From NCBI RefSeq assembly GCF_000381925.1, contig NZ_KB907308.1:1612001-1676000 (forward strand): a stretch of 64,000 bases of DNA, written 5' to 3'. Source of the stretch: Nocardia sp. BMG111209 (GTDB taxonomy: Bacteria; Actinomycetota; Actinomycetes; Mycobacteriales; Mycobacteriaceae). The position numbers were made by a program, and so were the translations under genes. Under the pieces are notes generated by a model that saw only the letters and a program-made list of their open reading frames with translations, was not told where the DNA came from and ran no database searches. Each line of letters opens with the position of its first letter. Within the stretch, counting starts at the first letter, position 1. This document shows, one piece after another, positions 47,403 to 55,914 of the stretch.

Positions 47403-48613
47403 GCGACACCTCGGACAACCCCGTCGCAGCAGCTCCGCACCCGGATCCCGACGACGAAACACGTTCGCGCCGTTGGCGACTGGTACTCGGCGCCCCGGCC
47501 GAAGCCGGTCTGGGCGGCCTGGATTCGGCCGACGATGTGGCGATGGATCGAGCGCTGTCGGCCCTGTACAACTCCGACGAGCAGACGCCCGGCGAGAAAC
47601 GCTCGGCGGGACTGGGCGGTTCGGCGCCCAAGGTGGCGCGCTGGCTCGGCGACATCCGCAACTATTTCCCGTCCACGGTGGTGGAGGTGATGCAGCGCGA
47701 CGCGGTGGAACGCCTGCACCTGACCCAGTTGCTGCTGGAACCCGAACTGCTCGAGGCGGTCGAGCCGGACGTGCATCTGGTCGGCACGCTGCTGAGCCTG
47801 AACCGGGTGATGCCCGAGACCACCCGCGCCACCGCCCGCGTGGTGGTCGAGAAGGTGGTGCGGGAGATCGAGCGCCGGATCGCGGATCGCACCGTCGCGG
47901 CCGTGTCCGGCGCGCTGGATCGCGCCGCGCGGACCACCCGTCCCCGGTTACGAGATATCGACTGGGACCGCACCATTCGCCGCAACCTCGCGCACTACCT
48001 GCCCGAGCAGCGCACGGTGGTGCCGGAGCGCCTGGTCGGCCACGGCCGCAAGTCGAATGCGGTGCGCCGGGACGTGGTACTGGCGATCGACCAGTCGGGG
48101 TCGATGGCGTCGAGCGTCGTCTATGCCTCGGTGTTCGGGGCGGTACTGGCGTCGATGCGATCGTTGCGGACCTCGCTGGTGGTGTTCGACACGGCGGTCG
48201 TCGATCTCACCGAGGACCTGCACGATCCGGTGGACGTGCTGTTCGGCACCCAACTCGGCGGCGGCACCGATATCAATCGCGCGATCGCCTACTGCGGGCA
48301 ACTGATCACCCGGCCGGCCGACACGCTGTTCGTCCTGATCTCCGACCTGTACGAGGGCGGCATCCGCGACGAGATGCTGCGCCGGGTGGCCGCCATGAAG
48401 GAGGCCGGTGTGCAGGTGCTGGTACTCCTGGCCCTGTCCGACGACGGCGCGCCCGCCTACGACCACGACAACGCCGCGGCGTTGGCGGCATTGGGGGTGC
48501 CGGCCTTCGCCTGTACCCCGGACGCCTTCCCGGAACTGCTCGCCGTCGCACTGGATCGCGGTGATGTGGCCGGCTGGGCCCGGACCGCGGCCCTGCGGCA
48601 CGGGACGCACTGA
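47399..48613 (+). CDS. VWA-domain protein (YehP/CoxE-like)
   Basis: A 404-residue protein. The MIDAS metal site is DQSGS (231-235) with GGGTD (287-291) and LISDLYEGG. The N-terminal ~220 residues are helical with an arginine-rich stretch (RDIDWDRTIRRNLAHY). It should be the partner or substrate adaptor of the MoxR ATPase. ATG after GGAAG. Last gene of the operon. Confidence 0.92.
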   Translation: MSDTSDNPVAAAPHPDPDDETRSRRWRLVLGAPAEAGLGGLDSADDVAMDRALSALYNSDEQTPGEKRSAGLGGSAPKVARWLGDIRNYFPSTVVEVMQRDAVERLHLTQLLLEPELLEAVEPDVHLVGTLLSLNRVMPETTRATARVVVEKVVREIERRIADRTVAAVSGALDRAARTTRPRLRDIDWDRTIRRNLAHYLPEQRTVVPERLVGHGRKSNAVRRDVVLAIDQSGSMASSVVYASVFGAVLASMRSLRTSLVVFDTAVVDLTEDLHDPVDVLFGTQLGGGTDINRAIAYCGQLITRPADTLFVLISDLYEGGIRDEMLRRVAAMKEAGVQVLVLLALSDDGAPAYDHDNAAALAALGVPAFACTPDAFPELLAVALDRGDVAGWARTAALRHGTH

Positions 48614-48693
48614 ACGAGTTCACAACGACACGAGGCGCCGTCCGCGCGGTTGCGTACCGCACCGACGACGCCTCGCACCGGGGTCAGCGGAGA

Positions 48694-48711
48694 CCCGGCC
48701 TGCGGGCCGGG
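48694..48711. terminator. Hairpin between VWA gene and the 28-residue peptide gene
   Basis: CCCGGCC-TGCG-GGCCGGG, a perfect 7-bp stem, 17 bases beyond the peptide stop on the minus strand and 81 bases after the VWA stop on the plus strand. Confidence 0.5.
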
Positions 48712-48727
48712 AATCCGTGGCCGGCAA

Positions 48728-48814
48728 TCAGCCGCCGACCATCAGCGTCAGCAGCTGCCCGGCCGCACCCATACCCTTGGTCGCCAGGTCGAGAACTACG
48801 GTGAGAACCTCCAT
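48728..48814 (-). CDS. Candidate 28-residue hydrophobic peptide
   Basis: ATG start eight bases after a strong AGGAGAT ribosome site. The peptide begins MEVLTVVLDLATKGMGAAGQ and ends LLTLMVGG: amphipathic/hydrophobic, no cysteine, no cleavage site. Stop codon followed by a hairpin, and preceded upstream by the probable terminator of the ABC exporter operon, so it looks like its own transcription unit. Shares L-D-L-x3-G with the peptide at 37271. Function unknown; membrane or envelope peptide is the guess. Confidence 0.55.
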   Translation of the reverse strand: MEVLTVVLDLATKGMGAAGQLLTLMVGG

Positions 48815-48843
48815 GACCGATCTCCTGTCCGAGCATCGTTGGA

Positions 48844-48880
48844 ACAGACAAAAGAGACAGCAGGCGGAATGCTACCGCTG
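48844..48880 (-). terminator. Probable terminator of the ABC exporter operon
   Basis: On the minus strand, CAGCGG-TAGCATT-CCGCCTG forms an imperfect hairpin (48861-48880) followed by a T-rich run, 43 bases beyond the permease stop. Unusual for having a T tract in this GC-rich window. The remainder of 48614-48923 holds only the peptide gene and its hairpin. Confidence 0.45.
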
Positions 48881-48923
48881 TGAACCGGTCGTTCTACCAG
48901 AACTGGGTCACCGGCGCGCCGCC

Positions 48924-51440
48924 CTACAGATCGGCGATCGCGGCCAGGGGTGGCGTGCGAGCGGCCCGGATCGCCGGCCACAACGCGGCCAGCACCCCGA
49001 CCACGCCGGCGCCGACGAGCATCAGCACGACCTGACTCCACGGCACCGCGATCGTGCCCAGCCCCAGATCCCGCAGTGTGCGCAGGAATCCGACCCCGAG
49101 CCCCAGCCCGAGCACCACACCGACCACGGCGCCGAACACCGCGATCAGCATCGATTCCAGATAGATGGCCCGCCGCACCTGCCGTCGCATCGTGCCGACC
49201 GCGCGCAACATGCCGATCTCCCGGCGCCGCTCCACCACCGACAGCGCGAGGGTGTTGACGATGCCGAGGATCGCGATCACCACCGCCAGCGCGAGCAATC
49301 CGTAGAGGATCGCCAGCATGGTGTCGACCTGTTTACCCTGCGCGCCCTTGAACTCGTCGCGGTTCTCCACCTGCACGACCACATAGGGTGCAGTCGCCTT
49401 CTCCAGTCCGGTCCGCAGCGTGCCGAGGTCGGTGCCGGGCGCGGCGGTGATCAGCACCACCACATCGGTGCGGAACGCCACCGGCATCACCTGGTCGTAC
49501 AGCGCGGGCGCGATCACCAGCGGACCGAGCAGCTGGGTGTCCTTGTAGATGCCGGACACGTTCAGCGTGAACTTCTTGTTGTCCACACTGGTCAGCACGA
49601 CACTGTCGCCGGCATGCCAATTGCGGTCCGCGGCTTCGGTTTCCGAGACCAGGATATCGGTGTCGCCGAGAGTGCCGGTGCCGCGGCGGATGTCGTAGTT
49701 CAGCACCCGATTCATCGAGCCGTCGGGCGAGATACCGGTGATCTGATCGTCGCCGGCCTTCATCGCCACGCCCCGGAACGACACGACATCCTGTACGCCC
49801 GCAACGGATTTCGACGCCTGCGCGGCGCCGGGCGGCACGCCGATCAGCTGTGGCCCGGCCAGCAGGTAATCGGCCTTCACCCCCTTGTCGACCAGTTCGC
49901 CGACGCTGGCCTTGGCGGAGGATCCGAGCATCGCGATCGCGGTGACCAGCATCAGCCCGAGGGTGAGGGCGAATGCGGTGGCGGCGGTGCGGCGCGGATT
50001 GCGCACGGCGTTGTTGTGCGCCATCCGCCCGATCGCGCCGAACGGCCGCACCAGCACCCCGAGCGCGCCGATCATCGGCCGCGACAGCGCGGGCGAGGCC
50101 AGCAGCACCGCGAAGATCAGCGCCACCGCACCGATACCGACCACGATCGCGGCATTGCCGCCGGTGCCGCGCGAGGCCGGGATCACCAGCGCCACACCGA
50201 GTATCGCGAGTATCGCACCCGCGATCGTCCGCATCCGCAGCGAGTCGCCGACCGAGGCGAACTCCTCCCGCATCGCCTCGACCGGTGGGATCCGCGCCGC
50301 CCGGCGGGCCGGCGCGTAGGCACTGACCACCGTCACCACCAGGCCGACGCCCAGCGATACCAGCACGGTCCGCGGCAGCACCTGCATGGTGCCGGTCGGC
50401 AATCCCAGATGGAACGCGTTGAGCAGCGCGGACAACCCGAATGCGAGTCCGACGCCGCAGCCCAGGCCGATCGCGCTGCCCAGCAGTCCGATCACCGACG
50501 CCTCGGCCACCACCGATCCGCCGACCTGACCGCTGCTCGCGCCGATCGCCCGCAACAGCGCCAACTCCCGCAGCCGCTGCGCGACGATCATCGAGAAGGT
50601 GTTGTAGATGATGAACGTGCCGACCAGCAGCGCGATCGCGCCGAAGGCGAGCAGGAAGTAGTTCACGAACTTCAGCGCCTGCCCGACCTGTGCCTTCAGA
50701 TCGGCCCGGACCTGCGCACCGTCGAGCACCTTGTAGTCGGGCAGCGTCTTCGCGATCCGGTCGCGCAGCGCGTCGGCGTTCACCCCGGGCGCCGCGGCCA
50801 GATCGACGAAGGCGACGTGCTGCCCGTCGGTGAACAGCTGCCGCGCCTGCGCGTCCTGGAACAGCAGTCCGATGTAACCCCCGGAGTCGGAGGGCAGTTC
50901 GTAGATCCCGCTGACGGTGACATCGACGATCCCGTGCGAGGGCACCAGCACCTTGGCCTTGTCACCGACCGCCAGCCCGGCCCGATTCGCACCCCCGACA
51001 TTGATGGCGATCTGCCCCGCGGCGGGCGCGGCCCCGTCGACGAATTTCTGCGACGGCGAAACCGACTGCTCCGGCGGCAGATACGACTGCCCGAAGGTCG
51101 GCGCGCCGCCGGTCTGCACCGCGTGCCCGTCCTTCAGCAGCACGGTCGGGCCCTGCACCGCCGGCGCCACGGCCCGCACGCCGTCGGTCGCGGTGAGCTG
51201 GGTCACCACCTGTTGCGGAACGCCGAGCGACTGCCGCTCCTTCGGCGACACCCGCACATCCACACCCTTGGCCTGATCGCCGAAGATGCCGTCGAAAGTG
51301 TTCTGCAGGGTGTCGGTGAACACGAACGACCCGGCGATGAAGGCGGTGCCCAGCACCACCGACAACAGGGTCAGCGCCAGCCGCACCTTGTGCGCGGCGA
51401 GGTTGCGCAGGGTGACCCTGCGCATCGGGGAGGCGGCCAT
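48924..51440 (-). CDS. FtsX-like ABC transporter permease
   Basis: An 838-residue MacB/FtsX-type permease, usually for lipids, lipoproteins or peptides in the envelope. It has two repeats, each a large extracytoplasmic domain plus three membrane segments, with the family motifs NTFSMIVAQRLRELALLRAIGAS (about 285-310) and NTLALSVVERRREIGMLRAVGTMRRQVRR (about 725-755). Only 3 bases separate it from the ATPase gene. Substrate unknown. Confidence 0.92.
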   Translation of the reverse strand: MAASPMRRVTLRNLAAHKVRLALTLLSVVLGTAFIAGSFVFTDTLQNTFDGIFGDQAKGVDVRVSPKERQSLGVPQQVVTQLTATDGVRAVAPAVQGPTVLLKDGHAVQTGGAPTFGQSYLPPEQSVSPSQKFVDGAAPAAGQIAINVGGANRAGLAVGDKAKVLVPSHGIVDVTVSGIYELPSDSGGYIGLLFQDAQARQLFTDGQHVAFVDLAAAPGVNADALRDRIAKTLPDYKVLDGAQVRADLKAQVGQALKFVNYFLLAFGAIALLVGTFIIYNTFSMIVAQRLRELALLRAIGASSGQVGGSVVAEASVIGLLGSAIGLGCGVGLAFGLSALLNAFHLGLPTGTMQVLPRTVLVSLGVGLVVTVVSAYAPARRAARIPPVEAMREEFASVGDSLRMRTIAGAILAILGVALVIPASRGTGGNAAIVVGIGAVALIFAVLLASPALSRPMIGALGVLVRPFGAIGRMAHNNAVRNPRRTAATAFALTLGLMLVTAIAMLGSSAKASVGELVDKGVKADYLLAGPQLIGVPPGAAQASKSVAGVQDVVSFRGVAMKAGDDQITGISPDGSMNRVLNYDIRRGTGTLGDTDILVSETEAADRNWHAGDSVVLTSVDNKKFTLNVSGIYKDTQLLGPLVIAPALYDQVMPVAFRTDVVVLITAAPGTDLGTLRTGLEKATAPYVVVQVENRDEFKGAQGKQVDTMLAILYGLLALAVVIAILGIVNTLALSVVERRREIGMLRAVGTMRRQVRRAIYLESMLIAVFGAVVGVVLGLGLGVGFLRTLRDLGLGTIAVPWSQVVLMLVGAGVVGVLAALWPAIRAARTPPLAAIADL

Positions 51441-51443
51441 CGC

Positions 51444-52214
51444 TTACTTCTTCTCCATCGACTTCATCCGCTCCAGCACCGAATCGGCGGTCGGATCCCG
51501 CAGTTCGTCCACGAGGCGGCCGTCGGCGAGGAACACCACCCGGTCGGCGTAGGAGGCGGCGTGCGGCTCATGTGTGACGATCATCACGGTCTGACCGAAT
51601 TCGTCCACCGCCGCGCGCAGGATCGACAGCACCTCGTTGGAGGAGCGCGAATCCAGATTGCCGGTGGGCTCGTCGCCGAAGATGATGTCGGGCCGGCCGG
51701 CGAGCGCCCGCGCGCAGGCCACCCGCTGCTGCTGTCCGCCCGACAGCTCACTGGGCCGATGGCTCAGGCGATCCCGCAGGCCCAGCCGCTCGATGACGGT
51801 GTCGAGCCACTGCGCATCGGGTTTGCGGCCCGCGATATCCAGCGGCAGGGTGATGTTCTCCAGCGCCGTCAGGGTCGGTACCAGGTTGAACGCCTGGAAG
51901 ACGAAACCGATGCGGTCGCGCCGCATCCTGGTCATCTGCTTGTCCGAGAGGCCGGTGAGTTCGGTGTCACCGATGTGGACCGTGCCGGAGGTGGCGCTGT
52001 CCAGCCCGGCCAGGCAGTGCATGAGCGTCGACTTGCCGGAACCCGAGGGGCCCATGATCGCGGTGAACTCCCGCTGTGCGAATTCGGCTGATACTCCGTC
52101 CAATGCCCGGACCTGGGTGTCTCCCGATCCGTACAGCTTCACCAGGTCTGTCGCGCGTGCCGCGGCGGTGATTGCGCCAACGGCAGTTTCGGTGCCAAGA
52201 GCTTCGGCAGTCAT
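51444..52214 (-). CDS. ABC transporter ATPase, MacB/LolD type
   Basis: A 256-residue ATPase with Walker A GPSGSGKST, Q-loop FVFQAFNLVPTLTALENI, signature LSGGQQQRV, Walker B IIFGDEPTGNLDS and H-loop VTHE. The GDEPTGNLDS form is typical of the MacB/LolD/FtsE branch, matching the FtsX-like partner. The ATG giving MTAEALGTE is chosen; the 41-codon upstream extension is Arg-rich and unsupported. Confidence 0.93.
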   Translation of the reverse strand: MTAEALGTETAVGAITAAARATDLVKLYGSGDTQVRALDGVSAEFAQREFTAIMGPSGSGKSTLMHCLAGLDSATSGTVHIGDTELTGLSDKQMTRMRRDRIGFVFQAFNLVPTLTALENITLPLDIAGRKPDAQWLDTVIERLGLRDRLSHRPSELSGGQQQRVACARALAGRPDIIFGDEPTGNLDSRSSNEVLSILRAAVDEFGQTVMIVTHEPHAASYADRVVFLADGRLVDELRDPTADSVLERMKSMEKK

Positions 52215-52303
52215 GCCCACCAGTGTTGCGGCCCGTCGGCGTACGCGCCATCGGGGTTGTCCCCCAATCATGAGCGGGACCGGCCGCCGGCATCGTCGTT
52301 TGT

Positions 52304-53038
52304 ATGCTGGCCGGCATGGTTCTGCTCGTCTTGGCACTGGGTATCGCCGTCGTGACCGTGGTGCTCGTCCGCCGCGGCGTGCTGCGCTGGGCGGGCGGCC
52401 TGGCGCTGGCCGTGATCGCGTTGCTGACCGCCGGCGTGGCGGAACTCACCGACAATGTGGTCGACCGCGACGGTGCCACCGGTATCGACGCGACCACCCT
52501 CGACTGGGTGATCCCGCACCGCACCGGATGGCTGACCGCGATCGCGAAGACGATCAGCGATCTGGGTGACACCACCACGATGGCCGCGGTGGCGATCGCC
52601 GCCTGCGCGTGGTTCGCCTATCGGCGGCGGTGGCCGCAGTTCCTGCTGACCGGCGTCGCGGCGGCCGGTGCGGGCATCATCGTCCTCGCGCTGAAGACGA
52701 TCGTCGGCCGGCAGCGACCGCCGATGGTGGACCGCCTGGTCCTCGAGACCAATCAGTCCTACCCGTCCGGGCACACCCTCGGCTCGACCGTCGTGATCGG
52801 CGTGCTCACCGCGCTGGTGGTGCTGGCGATGCGGCGACGGTCCGCCGCGGTCGCGGCCGTGGCGGCGGCGACCGTATTCGTCCTGCTGGTCGGGGTGTCG
52901 CGGCTGTACCTGGGCGTGCACTGGCCGACCGATGTGCTGGCGGGCTGGGCGATCGGCGCGCTGTGGACGACGGTGTGCGTGGCCGGCTATCTGCGCCTGC
53001 GGCGGCCCGCCCCGGCCGCCACCGCACAACCGGCCTAG
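52304..53038 (+). CDS. PAP2-family membrane phosphatase
   Basis: A 244-residue membrane protein with about six segments and the full acid-phosphatase signature: KTIVGRQRP, PSGH and SRLYLGVHWPTD. Such enzymes dephosphorylate phosphatidic acid or undecaprenyl/decaprenyl diphosphate. The first ATG is used; another lies four codons later. Its TAG stop overlaps the stop of the convergent kinase gene. Confidence 0.9.
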   Translation: MLAGMVLLVLALGIAVVTVVLVRRGVLRWAGGLALAVIALLTAGVAELTDNVVDRDGATGIDATTLDWVIPHRTGWLTAIAKTISDLGDTTTMAAVAIAACAWFAYRRRWPQFLLTGVAAAGAGIIVLALKTIVGRQRPPMVDRLVLETNQSYPSGHTLGSTVVIGVLTALVVLAMRRRSAAVAAVAAATVFVLLVGVSRLYLGVHWPTDVLAGWAIGALWTTVCVAGYLRLRRPAPAATAQPA

Positions 53039-54402
53039 CTGCGGGGGCCCGGCTGCGGCTGGTGGGTCAGCGTCGGAGCCGGCCCGGCCGGGTGATGCAG
53101 CGACGAGGACGTGTTGTTGTTGTTCGACATCGCGCCGATGATCGCCAGCACGATCAACAGCAGCACCACGACCACCGCGATGATCCCGATGATCAGCCCG
53201 CCATTCGACTTCCGCCGCTGCGGCATCGGCCGCGGCGGCTGATAGTACGAACCGCCGGACTGGGGCTGCGGATAGCGCGGCGCCGACTGGTACACGGGCT
53301 GCGGCGCCGGAGTGGGCTGCCGCATCGGCTGCGGAATCGGATTGCCCGGCCCGGTCATCGGCCGCGGCGCGATCGGATTGGCGGGCCCGGTCGAGGGCCG
53401 CGGCGCCACCGGATGTCCGGGTCCGGTCGACGGCATACCGTGCGCGGGACCGGTCGACGGCATGCCGTGGCCGGGTCCGGTGGTGGGCATCCCGTGCGCG
53501 GGCATACCGATGGTCGGCATCGACGGGCCGGTGGACGGCCGCGGCGCCACCTGCTGATGCGGTGCGCTGGACTGCGCGAGCGCCCGGCGCGCGGCGGCGG
53601 CGAATTCCGCACAGGTGCCGAATCGCTCGTCGGGTCGCTTCGACATTGCCTTGACCAATATGCCGTCCAGCGCCAACGGCAGCCCGGACCGCACACTGCT
53701 CAAGGTCGGTGGCGGCGACTGGAGATGGCCGCGGATGACCGCGGCCGGATTCGGCGCGGAGAACGGACCGCTGCCGGTGAGCAGCCAGAACAGGCTGCAC
53801 GCCAGCGAATACTGGTCGGCGCGGCCGTCCAGCGAGGCGCCGGTGAGCTGTTCCGGCGAGGCGTACGCCAGCGTCGCGGTGAAGGTTCCGGTCTGGGTGA
53901 GATGGCCGCCGTCGTCACGCAGTCGCGCGATACCGAAGTCGGTGAGGTAGACCCGCTCGCCCTTACCGCCGGTGGACCGCGCGAGCAGCATGTTGGCCGG
54001 TTTCACGTCACGGTGCAGCACCCCGTTGCGATGCGCGTAGTCCAGCGCCTCGGCGACCTCGGCGATGATCTGCACCGCGCGCTCCGGCGGCAACCGCTTC
54101 GGATCCACGCTGGCGGCATCGATACCGTCGATGAACTGCATGGAGATCCACAGCTGACCGTCCTCGAGCCCCCGGTCGTACACGGTGACGATATTCGGAT
54201 GATCCAGCTGCGCGACCAGATCCGCCTCACGCTCGAAGCGCGCGCGAATCTCGTGGTCGGACACCATCTCCCGATTCAGCAGCTTCAGCGCCGTCATCCG
54301 GGGCAGGCGAGGGTGCTTGGCCAGATACACCTGACCCATACCGCCACGGCCGAGCAGCCGCTCGATGACATACCCAGCGAAAACGTCACCGTTGGTCTGC
54401 AT
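53035..54402 (-). CDS. PknB-like transmembrane Ser/Thr protein kinase
   Basis: A 455-residue kinase. Kinase domain about 8-270: Gly-rich loop GRGGMGQVYLA, Lys40, catalytic HRDVKPAN (130-137), DFG (155-157), ASPEQL. Then a Pro/Gly/Met-rich linker built of 9-12-residue repeats (PxHGMPSTG; about 285-350), a single membrane segment (about 408-428) and a short 25-residue outside tail. No PASTA sensor domain. The ATG after GGGAG is chosen; the 88-codon upstream extension is not kinase-like. Substrate unknown. Confidence 0.93.
   Translation of the reverse strand: MQTNGDVFAGYVIERLLGRGGMGQVYLAKHPRLPRMTALKLLNREMVSDHEIRARFEREADLVAQLDHPNIVTVYDRGLEDGQLWISMQFIDGIDAASVDPKRLPPERAVQIIAEVAEALDYAHRNGVLHRDVKPANMLLARSTGGKGERVYLTDFGIARLRDDGGHLTQTGTFTATLAYASPEQLTGASLDGRADQYSLACSLFWLLTGSGPFSAPNPAAVIRGHLQSPPPTLSSVRSGLPLALDGILVKAMSKRPDERFGTCAEFAAAARRALAQSSAPHQQVAPRPSTGPSMPTIGMPAHGMPTTGPGHGMPSTGPAHGMPSTGPGHPVAPRPSTGPANPIAPRPMTGPGNPIPQPMRQPTPAPQPVYQSAPRYPQPQSGGSYYQPPRPMPQRRKSNGGLIIGIIAVVVVLLLIVLAIIGAMSNNNNTSSSLHHPAGPAPTLTHQPQPGPRS
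53330..53555 (-). repeat. In-frame repeats in the kinase linker
   Basis: Three near-identical 27-base units encode PAHGMPTTG, PGHGMPSTG and PAHGMPSTG. Longer variants with PRPSTGP/PRPMTGP follow. Together they form the juxtamembrane linker. Confidence 0.7.
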
Positions 54403-54774
54403 CCCCGCTCCCAATTCCGGTGCCGCACATCCGCCGCCGATGCGCGGCAAGTACCGCATGAACAACCGGCCGTCGTCACTGCCGACCGCCGAACACGGCC
54501 CACCATACAACGCATCCGGTGTCGAGCGGGCGGTGGTCACCGTCGGCCGAGGCCGGAACCATCCGCCGCCGCCCGGAACGGGACTCCGACGAACCTTGGT
54601 ACAAGCTGAAGACCGGCTGAGAACCGAGCGCACCGCAGCACTCTGGAATTCGCGCCGTTTTCGCATGTAGGACAGGGTTTTCCGGTGAACGGACCGGACC
54701 CGGCCGCCGATTACGCTCGGATCCGGTCGTATTCACGACCGACGTCCCCACCCCGCACAGGAAGTGTGAACATC
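54403..54774. promoter_or_regulatory. Divergent region between kinase and small secreted protein
   Basis: No gene is seen in these 372 bases. A perfect dyad CGGTCGT-ATTC-ACGACCG (54724-54741) lies 33 bases before the secreted-protein start and is a candidate operator. The kinase side has a GGGAG ribosome site. Confidence 0.4.
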
Positions 54775-55020
54775 ATGCGGATCTCCAAGCTCCGGCTGGC
54801 CGTCGCCGGCGTCTGCGGTGCCCTGCTCTTCACCGGTATCGGCGCCGGTACCGCGGTCGCCCTGCAGCCGCACATGACCGCCGCCCGGGACGACCTGCAG
54901 GCGGCGCACGGCGAACTCGACGCGGCGATCCCCGACAAGGGCGGCCATCGCGTCAACGCCATGAACCTGATCGACCAGGCCATCGCCGAGGTGAACCTCG
55001 GTATCCAGGCCGGTTCCTGA
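54775..55020 (+). CDS. Small secreted helical protein
   Basis: An 81-residue precursor: basic start, hydrophobic core and a probable cleavage after TAVA (about residue 29), leaving a ~52-residue mature helical domain. The segment QPHMTAARDDLQAAHGELDAAIPDKGGHR followed by AMNLIDQAIAEVNLGI recurs, as I recall, in short secreted proteins of many bacteria (DKGGHR motif). Function unknown. The ATG with an AGGAAG site is preferred over a GTG three codons earlier, which is too close to that site. Confidence 0.8.
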   Translation: MRISKLRLAVAGVCGALLFTGIGAGTAVALQPHMTAARDDLQAAHGELDAAIPDKGGHRVNAMNLIDQAIAEVNLGIQAGS

Positions 55021-55026
55021 TTCCGG

Positions 55027-55056
55027 CCCCCGCTCCGGCCACCACCGGAGCGGGGG
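55027..55056 (+). terminator. Hairpin after the secreted-protein gene
   Basis: CCCCCGCTCCGG pairs exactly with CCGGAGCGGGGG around a six-base loop, beginning six bases after the stop. Confidence 0.75.
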
Positions 55057-55094
55057 TGCCCCGGTTGTCGGTGGCACCCGTTACGCTCCACGGC

Positions 55095-55862
55095 ATGATT
55101 GGTGCCCACGTACGGGAAGACAGTGATCCGATAGGTCTCGCTGAACAGCTCGGAGCCGAGGTCATCCAGCTTTTCGTGGTCGATCCGCAGAGCTGGGACA
55201 AACCCCGGCCGCACCCACGCGCCGAGGAGATCAAGGCCAGCCCCATCGAGGTGGTGGTCCACTCCTCGTATCAGATCAATGTGGCGAGTACGAACAACCG
55301 GCTGCGCATGCCCTCGCGCAGCGCGGTGGCGCAGCAGGCGCAGGCCGCAGCCGAACTCGGCGCCTTCGGCCTGGTCGTGCACGGCGGCCACGTCCGTTCC
55401 GATGCCGAGATCGAGGCCGGAATCGTCAACTGGCGCAAGCTGTTCGAACGCCAGGCGGAGAAGGGCGGGTTCGCCGTCCCGATCATCGTCGAGAACACCG
55501 CCGGCGGAAATCACGCCATGGCACGGCATTTCGACTCCATCGCGCGGCTGTGGGAGGCCATCGGCGAGTTCGGCGCCGGCTTCTGCCTGGACACCTGCCA
55601 CGCGTGGGCCGGCGGCGAGGAGCTGGTCGGCGTGGTCGACCGGATCAAGGGCATCACCGGCCGCATCGACCTGGTGCACCTGAACTCCTCCCGCGACGAG
55701 TTCAATTCCGGCGCGGACCGGCACGCCAACTTCTCCGAGGGCACCATCGATCCGCAGCTGCTGGCGGAGGTGTGCCGCACCGCCGGCGCACCCGTCGTCC
55801 TGGAGACGCCGAGCGAGGGGATGGCCGAGGATCTCGCCTACCTGCGCGAGCATCTCGGCTGA
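55095..55862 (+). CDS. nfo: Endonuclease IV (AP endonuclease, Nfo/End)
   Basis: Cuts DNA at abasic sites in base-excision repair, using three zinc ions. The 255-residue TIM-barrel shows the metal ligands in order: HSSYQINVAS, HGGHV, IVENTAGG, CLDTCHAW, VHLNSSRDEFNSGADRHANFSEG and LETPSEG. It closely follows my recollection of M. tuberculosis End (Rv0670). The ATG giving MIGAHVRED matches the family; an upstream in-frame ATG does not. Confidence 0.93.
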   Translation: MIGAHVREDSDPIGLAEQLGAEVIQLFVVDPQSWDKPRPHPRAEEIKASPIEVVVHSSYQINVASTNNRLRMPSRSAVAQQAQAAAELGAFGLVVHGGHVRSDAEIEAGIVNWRKLFERQAEKGGFAVPIIVENTAGGNHAMARHFDSIARLWEAIGEFGAGFCLDTCHAWAGGEELVGVVDRIKGITGRIDLVHLNSSRDEFNSGADRHANFSEGTIDPQLLAEVCRTAGAPVVLETPSEGMAEDLAYLREHLG

Positions 55863-55914
55863 GGCAGGCGCCGCATCGGTGCGGACAGGCTCCGCGCGCA
55901 CCGCGGCCGGTCCG

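Noticed and set aside
37580..48613. Prophage or integrative element origin for the accessory region
   Set aside because: No integrase, transposase, tRNA attachment site or terminal repeats were found, and base composition looks like the neighbours.
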